A stretch of DNA of 64,000 nt from Rhizobiaceae bacterium. GTDB lineage: Bacteria; Pseudomonadota; Alphaproteobacteria; Rhizobiales; Rhizobiaceae. The notes under the pieces were generated by a model. It searched no databases. It was not told the origin of the DNA and saw only the letters and a list, made by a program, of their open reading frames with translations. A program made the translations under genes and the position numbers. Shown in pieces: positions 45,926 to 55,527 of this stretch (the first letter of the stretch is position 1; every line of letters begins with the position of its first letter). The DNA is taken from assembly GCA_019635775.1 (NCBI GenBank), contig JAHBYU010000009.1, positions 1 through 64,000 of the forward strand, read 5' to 3'.

Positions 45926-47196
45926 CAGCCGATCTCCGACGCTTCCGGTTTGAGCCGGGCCAGCATGTCCTCGCTACCCTCCGTCAGCAACTGGTCGACC
46001 AGGCCTTCGAATGCGGCTTCGTCATCGCCGCTGAAACCGCGTGCTTCAGGTGGCAAATCATCGCGAAGTTCCTTCACAAGTTCACGCACGGCCTCGCGAA
46101 CACCATGCTGATGAATGATGTCACTGCGCATCAGCTCGCCGAGTTCCAAGATCGGGTCGGCGGGAGCACCTCCAACGGGAGTGCTGACGGGCGCCGTGGT
46201 CGCGATCTCGATCTTCTCGATCCAGGTCTTGCCGAGCCCTTCGGCGCGCTGCTCGGTCTCCGCCAGCAGCAGATCGCCATCACGGCGTAGCTGCCATGAC
46301 AGAGGCGTAGCACCCGTCAACCGAAGGCGGCCGACAAGATGGGCCGAGCGTGTCCGGTCGCGGGCGACACCTATGCTCTGCTCAATGAGTTCGGCCGCCT
46401 CGCGCCAGGTTGCGGCGGATGACAGATCGACCGGGATCCGTTCGAACTGAGCAATGCTCGTCGCGCGTTCTTCGATGGTGAGACTGCGATCGTCATTGAC
46501 CGTGACGAGGGTGACGGACTTTTCGCCGGCTTCGTTGATATCGCGGCCTTGTGGCATGCCCGGCATGATTACCATCCGGTCGCCGGAATGTTGGGCACGA
46601 ACATGGACATGCCCTAGGGCCCAGTAATCGAAGCCCCAACCATGAAGGTCTGACGCCTTGCAAGGCGCATAGAGATCGTGGCCGGGCGCGCCGGCGAGAC
46701 TCGTATGCATAATGCCGATATTGATCGCGTCCGGGGTAGGGTGGTGATATTTCTCGAGGAGGCTTTCCGGTGCTTGCGGTTTTGCAAAGCTCAAGCCGTG
46801 AACTGAAATACTGAGGTTCCCTTTAGTGAAATTGATTGCCTCGGCGCGCCCACCAAATCTCGTGACCAAAGGTGGCAGGATCAGCTCCTGAGTGATCCTC
46901 GACATGGCATCGTGATTGCCGCGAATGATGAACGTTGCAATGCCGGCTTCGTGAAGCCGCTGCATCTGGCTTGCCAGAAAGCGGGCAGTTTTCATCGACG
47001 TCTGATCGCCGTCGTAGAGATCGCCTGCGATAATCAGTGCATCTACCTGCTCGTCGACACAGAGATCGACTATCGCGATCAGCGCCTGGCGCGTCGCATC
47101 GCCAATCAGCTCGGCGAGATCACCATTGCGCATCGCCAGTGAGCGCAATGGGGAATCCAGGTGAAGGTCGGCCGTGTGAACAAATCGAAATGCCAT
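45925..47196 (-). CDS. YhaO-like DNA repair metallophosphoesterase (SbcD/Mre11-type)
   Basis: 423 aa from ATG 47196 (MAFRFVHTADLHLDSPL). Metallophosphoesterase motifs: ADLHLDSPL, IAGDLYDGD, FIIRGNHDAMS, IMHTSL and ALGHVHVRAQ. Its normal partner is the YhaN ATPase, here broken, so it would act alone or not at all. The C-terminal third is YhaO-specific. A longer frame to 47235 is less likely. Confidence 0.88.
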   Translation of the reverse strand: MAFRFVHTADLHLDSPLRSLAMRNGDLAELIGDATRQALIAIVDLCVDEQVDALIIAGDLYDGDQTSMKTARFLASQMQRLHEAGIATFIIRGNHDAMSRITQELILPPLVTRFGGRAEAINFTKGNLSISVHGLSFAKPQAPESLLEKYHHPTPDAINIGIMHTSLAGAPGHDLYAPCKASDLHGWGFDYWALGHVHVRAQHSGDRMVIMPGMPQGRDINEAGEKSVTLVTVNDDRSLTIEERATSIAQFERIPVDLSSAATWREAAELIEQSIGVARDRTRSAHLVGRLRLTGATPLSWQLRRDGDLLLAETEQRAEGLGKTWIEKIEIATTAPVSTPVGGAPADPILELGELMRSDIIHQHGVREAVRELVKELRDDLPPEARGFSGDDEAAFEGLVDQLLTEGSEDMLARLKPEASEIG

Positions 47197-47464
47197 ACAA
47201 TGATGTTTGTCCGATTTCAGGGAGATATTGAACAAGAGTCTATCGTACTGTCATCGACAGCGCACAGAATACTCGTCCACGATACGCGGCGTCGGTGCAT
47301 CCGCCTCTCTGGTGACGTCGGCTTGATGCTGCTGTTCGCATTGGACGCCTTGGTCCACACCATCAGTTCCATGATCTCGGTCCATCTGCTCACGATACTT
47401 CAGGCGCGCGAGATAGCGCTTGTCGCTGCCGTGGCGCTCGGCGCGATCGTCAGTGTTCGGCTGG

Positions 47465-48481
47465 CTACCGCCCTCTATGGCCGCTGCCGGGTTGCATGAT
47501 CCGAAAATAGGCAGCGAACAGCGCGGTTCTGTCGGCGGCAGGCGGCGGGCGCTTCCGCCGCCGCGAACCCTGGTGCGCGTCCAGGAAATCCGCAAAGCGC
47601 GAGATCAGCGCCTCATGGCCGCCTGCGGCCACGATCATCCAGCGCCGGTATGCGCCGGCGGCGTCCATGTTGTTCAGAAGCCAGTCAGGAGGTTTTGCTG
47701 CGAGCGCCTCGAAGCAACGAATGCGCGCGGCGGTCGACAGATTCGTGAGCGTCCTCCCCGAGCGGACTTCGGCGGCGACCGGCATGCTCAGCACGCGCGA
47801 GACCGCGTCATTGGTTTTCGCCGGAGCCCTGGCCGCCTCCACCCTGCATATATCCACGATCGCGCGTTCCAGCCGACGTGCGGCCGCCTTCACTGAGGCC
47901 TTCGGAACAGCGCGCAGGTCGAATCGGCACCACGCGCAGAAATGCTGCGGGACCAGCTCGCCCTGATCGAAGGCCGCGACGCCGGCGTGGCAGGCCGGGC
48001 ATCGATCTCGGAGCCCGCAGCCATGCGCGAAGCATGACACGCGCGATGCCAGCCGCCACGGCCGCCGAAAATACGGCGCATCGTCCGCTGCAAGGCATTC
48101 GGGGCAATACTGCATCCACGTCGAACGGTTCCGGTGCGCACTGTCGCGCAGCGGCAGCAGGAGCGGGGCCATGGCGCCGCCGCTCATCGTCATCGCCGAG
48201 ATGTCGTCGGGCGGTAGACCTGTCTGATGACAGAGCAACGTAGCGACCGTGTGCGGTAGGCGAAGGTCGAGGCGCGGCGACCACATCCTCCCGCCGAGGC
48301 CGAGGACGCCGGCGAACGACCGCGGCGCGATGCCGTTTGCGAGCGCAAGACGGTGAAGCCAGCTCGACAGCAGCTCGCCCGGAAGCGGGTCGATGGCAAC
48401 CGGCCAGCGGTCTCGCGCGACATCGCCATATCGCTCGCGTATCTCGATCGCGAAGCCCGCGCGGCTCGCGTCACCCCTCAC
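47465..48481 (-). CDS. tniQ: TniQ-family transposition targeting protein
   Basis: 338 aa. The TniQ domain opens PLPGELLSSWLHRLALANGI. Zinc-knuckle pairs follow: YCPECLAADDAPYFRRPWRL, then CFAHGCGLRDRCPAC and HFCAWC. In Tn5053/Tn7-like systems TniQ links transposase to target. The start overlaps the tniB end (ATGA-like, 4 bp). Last gene of the tniA-tniB-tniQ module. Confidence 0.88.
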   Translation of the reverse strand: MRGDASRAGFAIEIRERYGDVARDRWPVAIDPLPGELLSSWLHRLALANGIAPRSFAGVLGLGGRMWSPRLDLRLPHTVATLLCHQTGLPPDDISAMTMSGGAMAPLLLPLRDSAHRNRSTWMQYCPECLAADDAPYFRRPWRLASRVSCFAHGCGLRDRCPACHAGVAAFDQGELVPQHFCAWCRFDLRAVPKASVKAAARRLERAIVDICRVEAARAPAKTNDAVSRVLSMPVAAEVRSGRTLTNLSTAARIRCFEALAAKPPDWLLNNMDAAGAYRRWMIVAAGGHEALISRFADFLDAHQGSRRRKRPPPAADRTALFAAYFRIMQPGSGHRGR

Positions 48482-49353
48482 AACAGGTTGTCTCTCACTC
48501 GCGCCCGGCGGCGCTTCGTGACGGGGACGTAGCGCAGCGCCTCGATGCCCGATTTCGTGATCCGCTCTTCACCGGACCTCGCCGCGGCTGCGGCCGCCGC
48601 AGATACGATCGCCACGATCTCGCCGATCAGTCCCTCGGAGAGCTGAAAGATGGTGCGCGCCAGGGGTTCATCCGAGAGATTTGACGCGCGGGCGAGCGGC
48701 AAGGCGCTTTCAAGGCTGTCGAGCAGCGCCAGGAACTCCTCGCAATACTGCCAGCGCGGCACCGCGTGCAGGTCGAACCGGGTCGCCATTTCCGCGGTCT
48801 GGTTGACGATGTCGTACACTGCCACCTCGCCGATCAGAACCGGCGAGATATCGAACTGGCGGCCCATCCTCCGAAGGAAGGCAAGCACAGCCTCGACATC
48901 GCGCGCCCGGCCGCGCAGAGCATTGTGGAACTCATCGAAGATCAGGATCCTGGGCTTCAGCTTGTCGAGCAGATGATCGATCTGTTCTGCTTTGCGGCCG
49001 ACATCCCGACTGCTGCCCGTCGGCGCACGCAATGCCTGCAGGATGCTTCCGTAGAAATGGGAGAGACCTGCGCCCTCGCGCGTCTGCACCACCCACACCC
49101 GCTGCTGCTCAGCCGTTCTCAGATGGCCAACGGCGAACCGTTCGGCGATCATCGTCTTGCCGTTGGCGTAGGGGCCGACGAGCATCAGGCCCCGGGTTCG
49201 CAATGATGGCGGCCGCGACAGAAGCTCGGCAAGACGTGCATGCGCCGTGACCGCCACCTGATGTCCGATCCACCGCGGCGCCTGTAAGTAGGAGATCCGC
49301 TCTTCCTTGCTGTGGTCGAGGTGCGGCCGGACATGATCAAGAAGATGGTCTGC
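48478..49353 (-). CDS. tniB: TniB-type AAA ATPase of a Tn7/Tn5053-like transposon
   Basis: About 292 aa from a TTG at 49353 that directly follows the tniA stop; the start is uncertain because no ATG is near. Walker A VGPYANGKTMIAERFA and Walker B ILIFDEFHNAL are intact, as is the sensor region SPVLIGEVAVYD. It regulates TniA and target choice. Confidence 0.85.
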   Translation of the reverse strand, partial: ADHLLDHVRPHLDHSKEERISYLQAPRWIGHQVAVTAHARLAELLSRPPSLRTRGLMLVGPYANGKTMIAERFAVGHLRTAEQQRVWVVQTREGAGLSHFYGSILQALRAPTGSSRDVGRKAEQIDHLLDKLKPRILIFDEFHNALRGRARDVEAVLAFLRRMGRQFDISPVLIGEVAVYDIVNQTAEMATRFDLHAVPRWQYCEEFLALLDSLESALPLARASNLSDEPLARTIFQLSEGLIGEIVAIVSAAAAAAARSGEERITKSGIEALRYVPVTKRRRARVRDNLL

Positions 49354-49357
49354 CAAA

Positions 49358-51011
49358 TCACCAATCCTCAACAGGCAGACGGCGCTTCGGACGGACGGGA
49401 TGATCGGCAGGCGCCGGCGTTGCCGGCCGCATCGCGTCGTAGGGCTTGGGGGCGTCTGCCGCGTGAGCTTTGCGCACGGCATTGCGCAGCTCGGCCTTCG
49501 ACGGCTTCGATCCGCCTGCGATCTCCGCGATCCGGCGGCGAAGCGTCACCTTCTCGACGTCCGTGCGCGCGTTCGTGGTGCGTCGCTGCAGCCGGTCGGC
49601 CTCGTGTTCCCACGACGTCATCGGAGCAAGCATACCGTCCCTCCGCTCCACCGATCGAAACTCCCTGGTTTCGGGATCGCGGACGTAGATGTGGCTGATA
49701 TCGCGTGGATCGTACCGAACATCGAGCTTGCCCAGCCGATCTCGCTGCGGAACAAGCTCGCCCAGCCATGGTGAGTAATAGTCGAGCGCGAACATGCTGA
49801 CGCCCTGCGGAGTGATGCGCCGCTCCGTTCCGGGCATGAATGCCAGCAGGACCCGCATGGGGTCATCATCGAAGCGTGCAAGATCGTGCGCGTGCCGGTC
49901 CCATTCCGATGCCGGCACCTTCAGGGTCCTCGTGTTCTCGTGAATGTTGTGGTCGATCACAGCGAGTGCGACGCATCGCTCGAGATCGGCGAAGCTGAGG
50001 CGCGCCCGCCGCTCCGCGGGATATTGGTCACGATCCGCCACGGATCGGCCGGTCGTGCCGGGCTGGGTTGCCAGAACCGAATTGAGCTTTCCGAGCAGCC
50101 TTTCGACCACGCCGCCTTTGGTGGACGCGGCCGCGATCCCGGTAGCGGATACGGATGCCGTAGTCCTCGCAGCCGCGCTGGAAGGCATTGCCCTTGAACT
50201 CCTTGGCGGAGTCAGTGACCAGCAACCGAGGCCGACCGAACATCGGCCAACCATGCTCAATGCCGCGCGCGGCCAACCATCCCTCCTTCGGACACATCGC
50301 CTGCGCCAGGCACAGTGCGACCGACAGCGCCGACGGCTTTTCGAGCGTGAGGCAGAAGCCGAGAATGCAGCGCGTCGCCACGTCGGTGACGATCGTCAGG
50401 TATGCCCGGCCGACGAACGTTCCGCCGCCCTCGACGACCTCGACGAAGTTGATGTCTGTCGGCGTGTGATCGATCTGGCAGACTTCCAGCGCCTGCGCCG
50501 CGTGAATGTATCCGGGCCGCGCCTTGAGCCGATGAAGATGCTTCGGGTTCGCGGACCGCTTCTTCGCGATTTCCTCAGGGCCAAACAGTGCGGGTATTCG
50601 GCGGGCGATAGTGACATAGGACGGAGAACATAGGCCGGCCTCCTCGCAACGAGCGCGGATCTCGGCCACGACCGGAGCAAGGGGCGGAGCCTCCAGCGCC
50701 AGCCACTGCTCTCGCAGCGTCGTCGCGATGATCTCCTCGATGTCGAGCTGAAGTCGCTTCTTCCGGGTCCTGTTACCGCTGGGCAAGAGCGAGGCCACGG
50801 TCCGTTCGCCGCGGTAGCGTGCCAGCAGATTGTAGACCTGTCGGGTCGAGAGACATAGCTCGGCCGCCGCGCGCGCGATCGCGGATCCCCGCGGACTCGA
50901 CCCGTCCAGAATCCGGTCCAGCTCGCGAGCGACCCGTCGCGCCGCCAACCATGCTTCATCGGAATGCGCCGGCGCCAGCGCTGCAATTCGGCTTTGCAAT
51001 CGGTAGGTCAA
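49358..51011 (-). pseudogene. tniA: TniA-type DDE transposase, frameshifted
   Basis: Upstream frame: HTH region STRQVYNLLARYRGERTVAS, then core aspartates in VCQIDHTPTD and LLVTDSAKEF. It breaks after CEDYGIRIRYRD. The downstream frame resumes with GGVVERLLGKLNSVL (the catalytic Glu) and a Mu-type C-terminal domain ending RRLPVEDW. The break maps to about 50115-50125, where one extra base in a CCAAAGG context would explain it. The first frame starts with a TTG at 51011. A sequencing error or rare programmed shift cannot be excluded. Confidence 0.82.
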
Positions 51012-51110
51012 ATTATGCGGTCAGTGAAATCGTTAGCGAAAAATGATGGCCATAGTAGCGCTCAAACCTAAACAGCACATGACTATCGCGCGATTGAAAT
51101 CGGGAAGTGA

Positions 51111-51617
51111 AAGCGACACGGGGACTACCGGCAGCGTTGCGGGCCGCGCTGGCATCTCGATGCTTGGACTAACATCGAAGTCCTTCAGCGCGGCGACTGG
51201 ATTGGTGGATTGCTCGCCGGAGCGCTGCTGCGAGAGGAGGGTGTCACAGCACACCATATCGCTTGCCTGCATCTTGGCGCCCAAAAAATCCCGCGCGAGC
51301 GCCGTCGATCGCGTGGTCGCACCGAGCGGGTGGTCGCGCTCCTTGATGCCATCCGTGAGGCTGCTGTTGCCGGGCTGAAGGAGCACGATCGGCTGCTGCT
51401 CGCCAGGGAGCGTATGGAGCGCGTGCTGCGCGGCCGCCGCGCCAGCTCGAAGCTGCCTGCCCTGGTGGACCTCGTGCTCTCCCGCCCATTGGTCTCCACC
51501 AGCATGGTCCAGGCGGCGCTGAAAGTGTCGCGGCAGGGCGCGCTCGATCTGATCGGAGAACTCAGCCTGCGCGAGCTGACGGGAAAGAATAGCTTCCGCG
51601 CCTGGGGTATCGTGTAG
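51111..51617 (+). pseudogene. DUF1612 / RHE_PE00001-family protein, 5'-truncated
   Basis: The frame is open from 51111, without its start, and shows the C-terminal pattern of this rhizobial plasmid family: WIGGLLAGALLREEGVTAHH, then LKEHDRLLLARERMERVLRG, RRASSKLPALVDLVLSRPLV and an HTH ending LTGKNSFRAWGIV. Full members are about 350 aa. The upstream part is lost at the tniA side. Confidence 0.75.
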
Positions 51618-52146
51618 AGGGACCGACCTTCGCATACGAAATCTGACGTCAGCGGCGCGCAATTTAGCCAGATCGGGAGCGGCCTCATAGCTCAACCCGA
51701 ACGGTGGCACGGCGTAAATTGGCGTGGCTAGCCCCACCGTTTTCGTTGAGAGTGTCGAAGTGAAGCGACCCATGTGTCCTATTGATGTCATTAACAGGAA
51801 ACATTCGATGGCCGCGTTTCGGTTTCGTGATCCGGATCGCGAAGGTTTGGCCTTGCCGCTCGCCACTCGCATGCGGGAAAACCAGAACTTCAGCTGTCTT
51901 TCGCCAATCGTCCTCACGCGGCCCGACGTCTGAGTTTCTTTTTGGACGGTTGCCGGATGCGGCACAGCATAGGCATCTGCCGGATTGAGATCGACGCCGG
52001 GCGGCACGATCGCGTCGATGCAGTCGAGGACGTCGCCGGAGAGCGTCACGTCAACGCCGCTCAGCACGCTGTCGGACGCCGATATAATCGACCGATGGTC
52101 TCTTGTGAATGGCTGGTATGGTTGTCGGGAATGAAGGAGAGAAAAC
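51618..52146. other. Scrap region, one aldo/keto reductase relic
   Basis: About 530 bp. Except for the relic at 51957-52061 nothing is recognised. A 371-codon antisense frame over 51033-52148 is a by-product of composition and of the DUF1612 remnant. Confidence 0.45.
51957..52061 (-). pseudogene. Relic of an aldo/keto reductase C-terminus
   Basis: Reads LSGDVLDCIDAIVPPGVDLN then PADAYAVP, which matches the C-terminal end of AKR proteins. No other AKR part is in frame. It is too short to function. Confidence 0.45.
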
Positions 52147-52707
52147 ATGCCAGTGGTGCCAACGAACGAAGCCGAACTGCGTCTGGAGCAGCAGAAAATC
52201 TATTGGCGGAGTGGAGTGGCGTTTATTCTTTGTGCCATCAGTCTCTGCGTCGCACACTTCCTGCTGCCTCGAATCATAGATTTCCCTAGTGACGACCTGG
52301 AATCGCGATTGGTCTTCCTGGCAGTTGCAAATCTTCTTCTCGTTGCCTGGGTCATTATCGGCGTCAGAATGGTGTCCAACGGCAGACGCGGGTCCGCTGA
52401 AGACATTGGTGGATCTGCGTACTCCCGTCCCAGTCCTAATATTGCGGTTGCCAGCGCCTTTCTTCAAAACACGCTCGAGCAGTTCGTGATCGCATCGGTC
52501 ACGCTGTCAGCGCTTCTAAGTCTGTGGGGCGCTCCGGCGATGCCCTTTGTCGCCGTTTCAATCTTGCTGTTCAGTATCGGGCGCGTCAGCTTTCTCATGG
52601 GCTATCCAAAAGGTGCGGGCGGTAGAGCGTTCGGGATGGCGTTGACGGCATTACCGAGCGTAGCAGCCTTCCTGTTGTCGATCGGTATCATCATCGTTCG
52701 CCTCTGA
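52147..52707 (+). CDS. MAPEG-family membrane protein
   Basis: 186 aa with four membrane segments (about 24-42, 57-76, 100-135, 158-184). The block NIAVASAFLQNTLEQFVIAS is the MAPEG signature helix. The family includes glutathione-using membrane enzymes; a specific reaction is not evident. Stands alone. Confidence 0.7.
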   Translation: MPVVPTNEAELRLEQQKIYWRSGVAFILCAISLCVAHFLLPRIIDFPSDDLESRLVFLAVANLLLVAWVIIGVRMVSNGRRGSAEDIGGSAYSRPSPNIAVASAFLQNTLEQFVIASVTLSALLSLWGAPAMPFVAVSILLFSIGRVSFLMGYPKGAGGRAFGMALTALPSVAAFLLSIGIIIVRL

Positions 52708-52819
52708 CGCCTTGGCGGCTCGCAGTTTTCCGAGGACGTTTGGATGAACGACTTGCTATAGTCTCAATTCATCCCTAGATTGGATATGAATTGGAAACGG
52801 AGATTTTTGGGAGCGTCTG

Positions 52820-53458
52820 ATGTCCGCGGCTCAAGCCCTTACATTGTCCGAGGCGGGCTACGTCTTGAATCGCGCCCCCGCATTGCTCAACAAGGCGGTG
52901 GACACCGGCGTTATCCGGGCACGCCAGCGGCGCGTTGGGAGTGCCGTACAACGCCTGCTCGGTCCCGCTGAGATGCGCTTCCTGCTCGTTGCGGAACGGT
53001 TGGACAAGGACCTCACGCCCAAGGGTCGCCGGCGCCTCTACGATGCGATCAGGCAGCTCGACGTCGATGCCCACCGGGTCTCGCTGGGAGAAATCGTGCT
53101 CGATCTTGGGAAGGTCGATCGCGATCTCGAAGGTCGACTCGAACGGCTCGAGGCGTTGCGTGGATGGGTCGAGCCTGCAGCCGACGGAACCGACCCCGTC
53201 GTCAAGGGCACTAGAATCCCTGTCTATATGGTAGCGGCACTGGCGCGAAAGCAGTCGGTTTCCGAGATCGGAGAGGATTTTCCGTCGCTTACCCACGAGC
53301 AGATCGAGGGTGCAATCGAATATGCGAAAGCATACCCCAAGCGCGGCCGGCCCTATCCGACGACAAGCTTAAAGCGCGCCCTTGCCGATCTGGCAGACCT
53401 TGGCGCTTTCGACGAGAGTCCCGACGAAACGACCGCCTCTCCCCGCGAGATTCCGTGA
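52820..53458 (+). CDS. DUF433-domain antitoxin
   Basis: 212 aa. The N-terminal HTH-like part (LTLSEAGYVLNRAPALLNKA) is followed by the DUF433 domain DPVVKGTRIPVYMVAALARK ... EIGEDFPSLTHEQIEGAIEY. It likely binds its own promoter and masks the PIN toxin encoded next, whose GTG start overlaps its stop by 4 bp. Confidence 0.82.
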   Translation: MSAAQALTLSEAGYVLNRAPALLNKAVDTGVIRARQRRVGSAVQRLLGPAEMRFLLVAERLDKDLTPKGRRRLYDAIRQLDVDAHRVSLGEIVLDLGKVDRDLEGRLERLEALRGWVEPAADGTDPVVKGTRIPVYMVAALARKQSVSEIGEDFPSLTHEQIEGAIEYAKAYPKRGRPYPTTSLKRALADLADLGAFDESPDETTASPREIP

Positions 53459-53886
53459 ACGGCTATCTCCTCGACGAGAATGTGCTGCGCGAGCTCAGGC
53501 CGCGTGGCAACGTCAACGTTCGAAAATGGCTGGCGTCGGTCGATGACTCCGATCTGCGCTTAAGCGTGGTGACCCTGTTCGAGAAGCGCCGCGGCGCCGA
53601 GATGCTGAAGCGTCGCGACCCGGAGCGTGCGACCGCGCTGCTTAAGGCCATTGCCAATGTTGAGAGGGCATATGCGGATCGGATCATGCCCGTCGACGCT
53701 GCGATTGTAGCGGAGTGGACGCGGATGATAGGCTCGAAGAACAAGGATCGGTGGGACCTCGCATTGGCGGCAACGGCGCGAGTCCATGACCTCATACTGG
53801 TAACGCGCAATACCAGGGATTTTGCGGGCCGTGGCGTGCGGCTGCTCGATCCCTTCCGAGATCCGCCGCTCGCATCTGAAGCGTGA
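53455..53886 (+). CDS. PIN-domain toxin, FitB/VapC-like RNase
   Basis: 143 aa. The acidic metal site of PIN RNases is visible in YLLDENVLRELR (Asp7), LFEKRRGAEML (Glu), WTRMIGSKNKDRWDLALAAT (Asp) and LVTRNTRDFAGRGV. Translation is coupled to the DUF433 gene (GTGA overlap). Probably cleaves an RNA when free of antitoxin. Confidence 0.85.
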   Translation: MNGYLLDENVLRELRPRGNVNVRKWLASVDDSDLRLSVVTLFEKRRGAEMLKRRDPERATALLKAIANVERAYADRIMPVDAAIVAEWTRMIGSKNKDRWDLALAATARVHDLILVTRNTRDFAGRGVRLLDPFRDPPLASEA

Positions 53887-53952
53887 CAGGGCTGTCGCTC
53901 ACTTCGAAGATCGAAGGACGCGCCTGAAGGCTCCCAGCTTCCGGGCGCCGCG

Positions 53953-54609
53953 TTATCGCAGAAAGCGGCGCACGACCAAGAGGACCACCGCGGCTCCGGC
54001 GGCCGAAAATGGCGCCCAGGCCTGAGGATCGCCCATGGTGTGAAGCGTGAGCCCACTCAGCAGCAGCCAAAGCAGCGGGATCAGAAACAACAGCACAACG
54101 AGCCGGCCACTCGTGGCGAGGAGGACGCCGAGGGTGACGATCGCCGTGGGGTCGGGGGCGATGCCGAAGACCTCCGCGTCCGCCCATCGACGTCCAAGAA
54201 TCGGCGACATGAGCGGATAGGCGAGCATGCCGGAGGCCGCCAGCAACAGCCCGAGCCTGCCGGCGGCGCCGCGCCGGTCAAGGGTAAGCCGGCCCCCGGC
54301 GGCGCCGGCTGCAAGCAGCAGCGCCTGCAGCCAGAACGCGGGCGCCACATAGGCGATCGCCCAATTGATCCCCGCATAGCGGCTCCACAGGAAGGACCAG
54401 CCGACTAAGACCCACAGCGCGGCGAGGGCGATCCAGGGGCTGCGGGCCTGCGGCCGACTGAGCCCGAACAAGACGATGGCCAGCCCGACAACGAGGGTGA
54501 CGACATGCAGCGGCCACCAGGCGGCATTGTGCAGCTCGAACATGCGCCAGTAGACACGTGGCGAGAAGAGCAGGAGGTCCTCTGGCCGGTAGGTCCACCA
54601 TTCCGACAT
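53953..54609 (-). CDS. DUF6064 family membrane protein
   Basis: 218 aa with six to seven membrane segments. It opens WWTYRPEDLLLFSPRVYWRM and includes WSFLWSRYAGINWAIAYVAP, as in DUF6064. Function unknown. It abuts the aldo/keto reductase stop-to-start (54609/54610), so the two are one transcript. Confidence 0.78.
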   Translation of the reverse strand: MSEWWTYRPEDLLLFSPRVYWRMFELHNAAWWPLHVVTLVVGLAIVLFGLSRPQARSPWIALAALWVLVGWSFLWSRYAGINWAIAYVAPAFWLQALLLAAGAAGGRLTLDRRGAAGRLGLLLAASGMLAYPLMSPILGRRWADAEVFGIAPDPTAIVTLGVLLATSGRLVVLLFLIPLLWLLLSGLTLHTMGDPQAWAPFSAAGAAVVLLVVRRFLR

Positions 54610-55527
54610 TCACAAATCCCGTACGTAGGCCGCCATCCGCTCGCGCATCGCGGCGTCCGGGAGGGGATCGGCACAGGCGGCCATGTTCTCGCGCACATGG
54701 TCCACGCGTGTCGTGGCGGGAATGACGACGGTGACCGCAGGATGGGCGAGGATGAATTTGAGGATGAACTGCGCCCAGCTCGCCGCGCCGATCTCGGCCG
54801 CCCAGTCAGGCAGCGGTTCTCCGTCGAGCGCCTGCGTAAGACGGCCCTGCCGGAATGGCCGATTGATGATCACGGCCATGCCGCGCTCAGCCGCTAACGG
54901 CAACAATCGCTCATCTGCCTCGCGATCGACGATGTTGTAGCTGAACTGCACGAAGTCGAGCGGATGGGCCCGCATGATGCCCTCGAACAGGTCGTGGCGC
55001 CGGCCTTCCGAAGTGGTGATCCCGACATAGCGGATAAGCCCCTCCGACTTCATGGCGAATAGCGTCTTGAGATGCGCCTCCCAGCCGACGAGGTTGTGGA
55101 TTTGCACGAGATCGAAGCGCGCGACACCCCACAAGCGGCGCGACTGCTCGATCTGCCCCGCGCCGCTGGCGGCCGAGGAAGTCCAGACCTTTTCGGCGGA
55201 GAACAGCGCGTCCGGCCGCCCCAGCCTTTCGAGGGCATGGCCGACGACCGGCTGCGAGGATCCGTACATGGGCGATGAATCGATCATGCGCCCGCCGGCC
55301 TCGAAAAAGGCGGCCACCACGTCGGTGCACTCGTCGCGCAGAACCGGATCGTCGCCGACATTGAAGGTGATCCAGGTACCGAGCCCGACGGCGGGGATCG
55401 CCTCTCCGGAGGACGTGATCGTCCGCGTCATTGGCGTACTGGGAGCGGCCAGCGCCCATCCGGGCAGGGCGGAGGCCATGCCGGAACCTGCGGCTGTCTG
55501 CACGAATCTCCTGCGGGTGACGATCAT
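54610..55527 (-). CDS. Tat-exported aldo/keto reductase
   Basis: 305 aa. The twin-Arg signal TRRRFVQTAAGSGMASALPG ends near ALAAPS. AKR catalytic residues lie in MIDSSPMYGSS (Asp/Tyr), FSAEKVW (Lys) and LVQIHNL (His), followed by GVSRF-type cofactor loops. A periplasmic AKR is unusual because NADPH is cytoplasmic; the cofactor may be carried in folded form through Tat. First gene of the pair with DUF6064. Confidence 0.88.
   Translation of the reverse strand: MIVTRRRFVQTAAGSGMASALPGWALAAPSTPMTRTITSSGEAIPAVGLGTWITFNVGDDPVLRDECTDVVAAFFEAGGRMIDSSPMYGSSQPVVGHALERLGRPDALFSAEKVWTSSAASGAGQIEQSRRLWGVARFDLVQIHNLVGWEAHLKTLFAMKSEGLIRYVGITTSEGRRHDLFEGIMRAHPLDFVQFSYNIVDREADERLLPLAAERGMAVIINRPFRQGRLTQALDGEPLPDWAAEIGAASWAQFILKFILAHPAVTVVIPATTRVDHVRENMAACADPLPDAAMRERMAAYVRDL

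Noticed and set aside
47197-47464. Hydrophobic plus-strand frame between yhaO and tniQ
   Set aside because: It lacks a start with ribosome site and any family; left as intergenic.
51033-52148. 371-codon minus-strand frame across the scrap zone
   Set aside because: It is antisense to the DUF1612 remnant; only the short AKR-like tail within it is meaningful.
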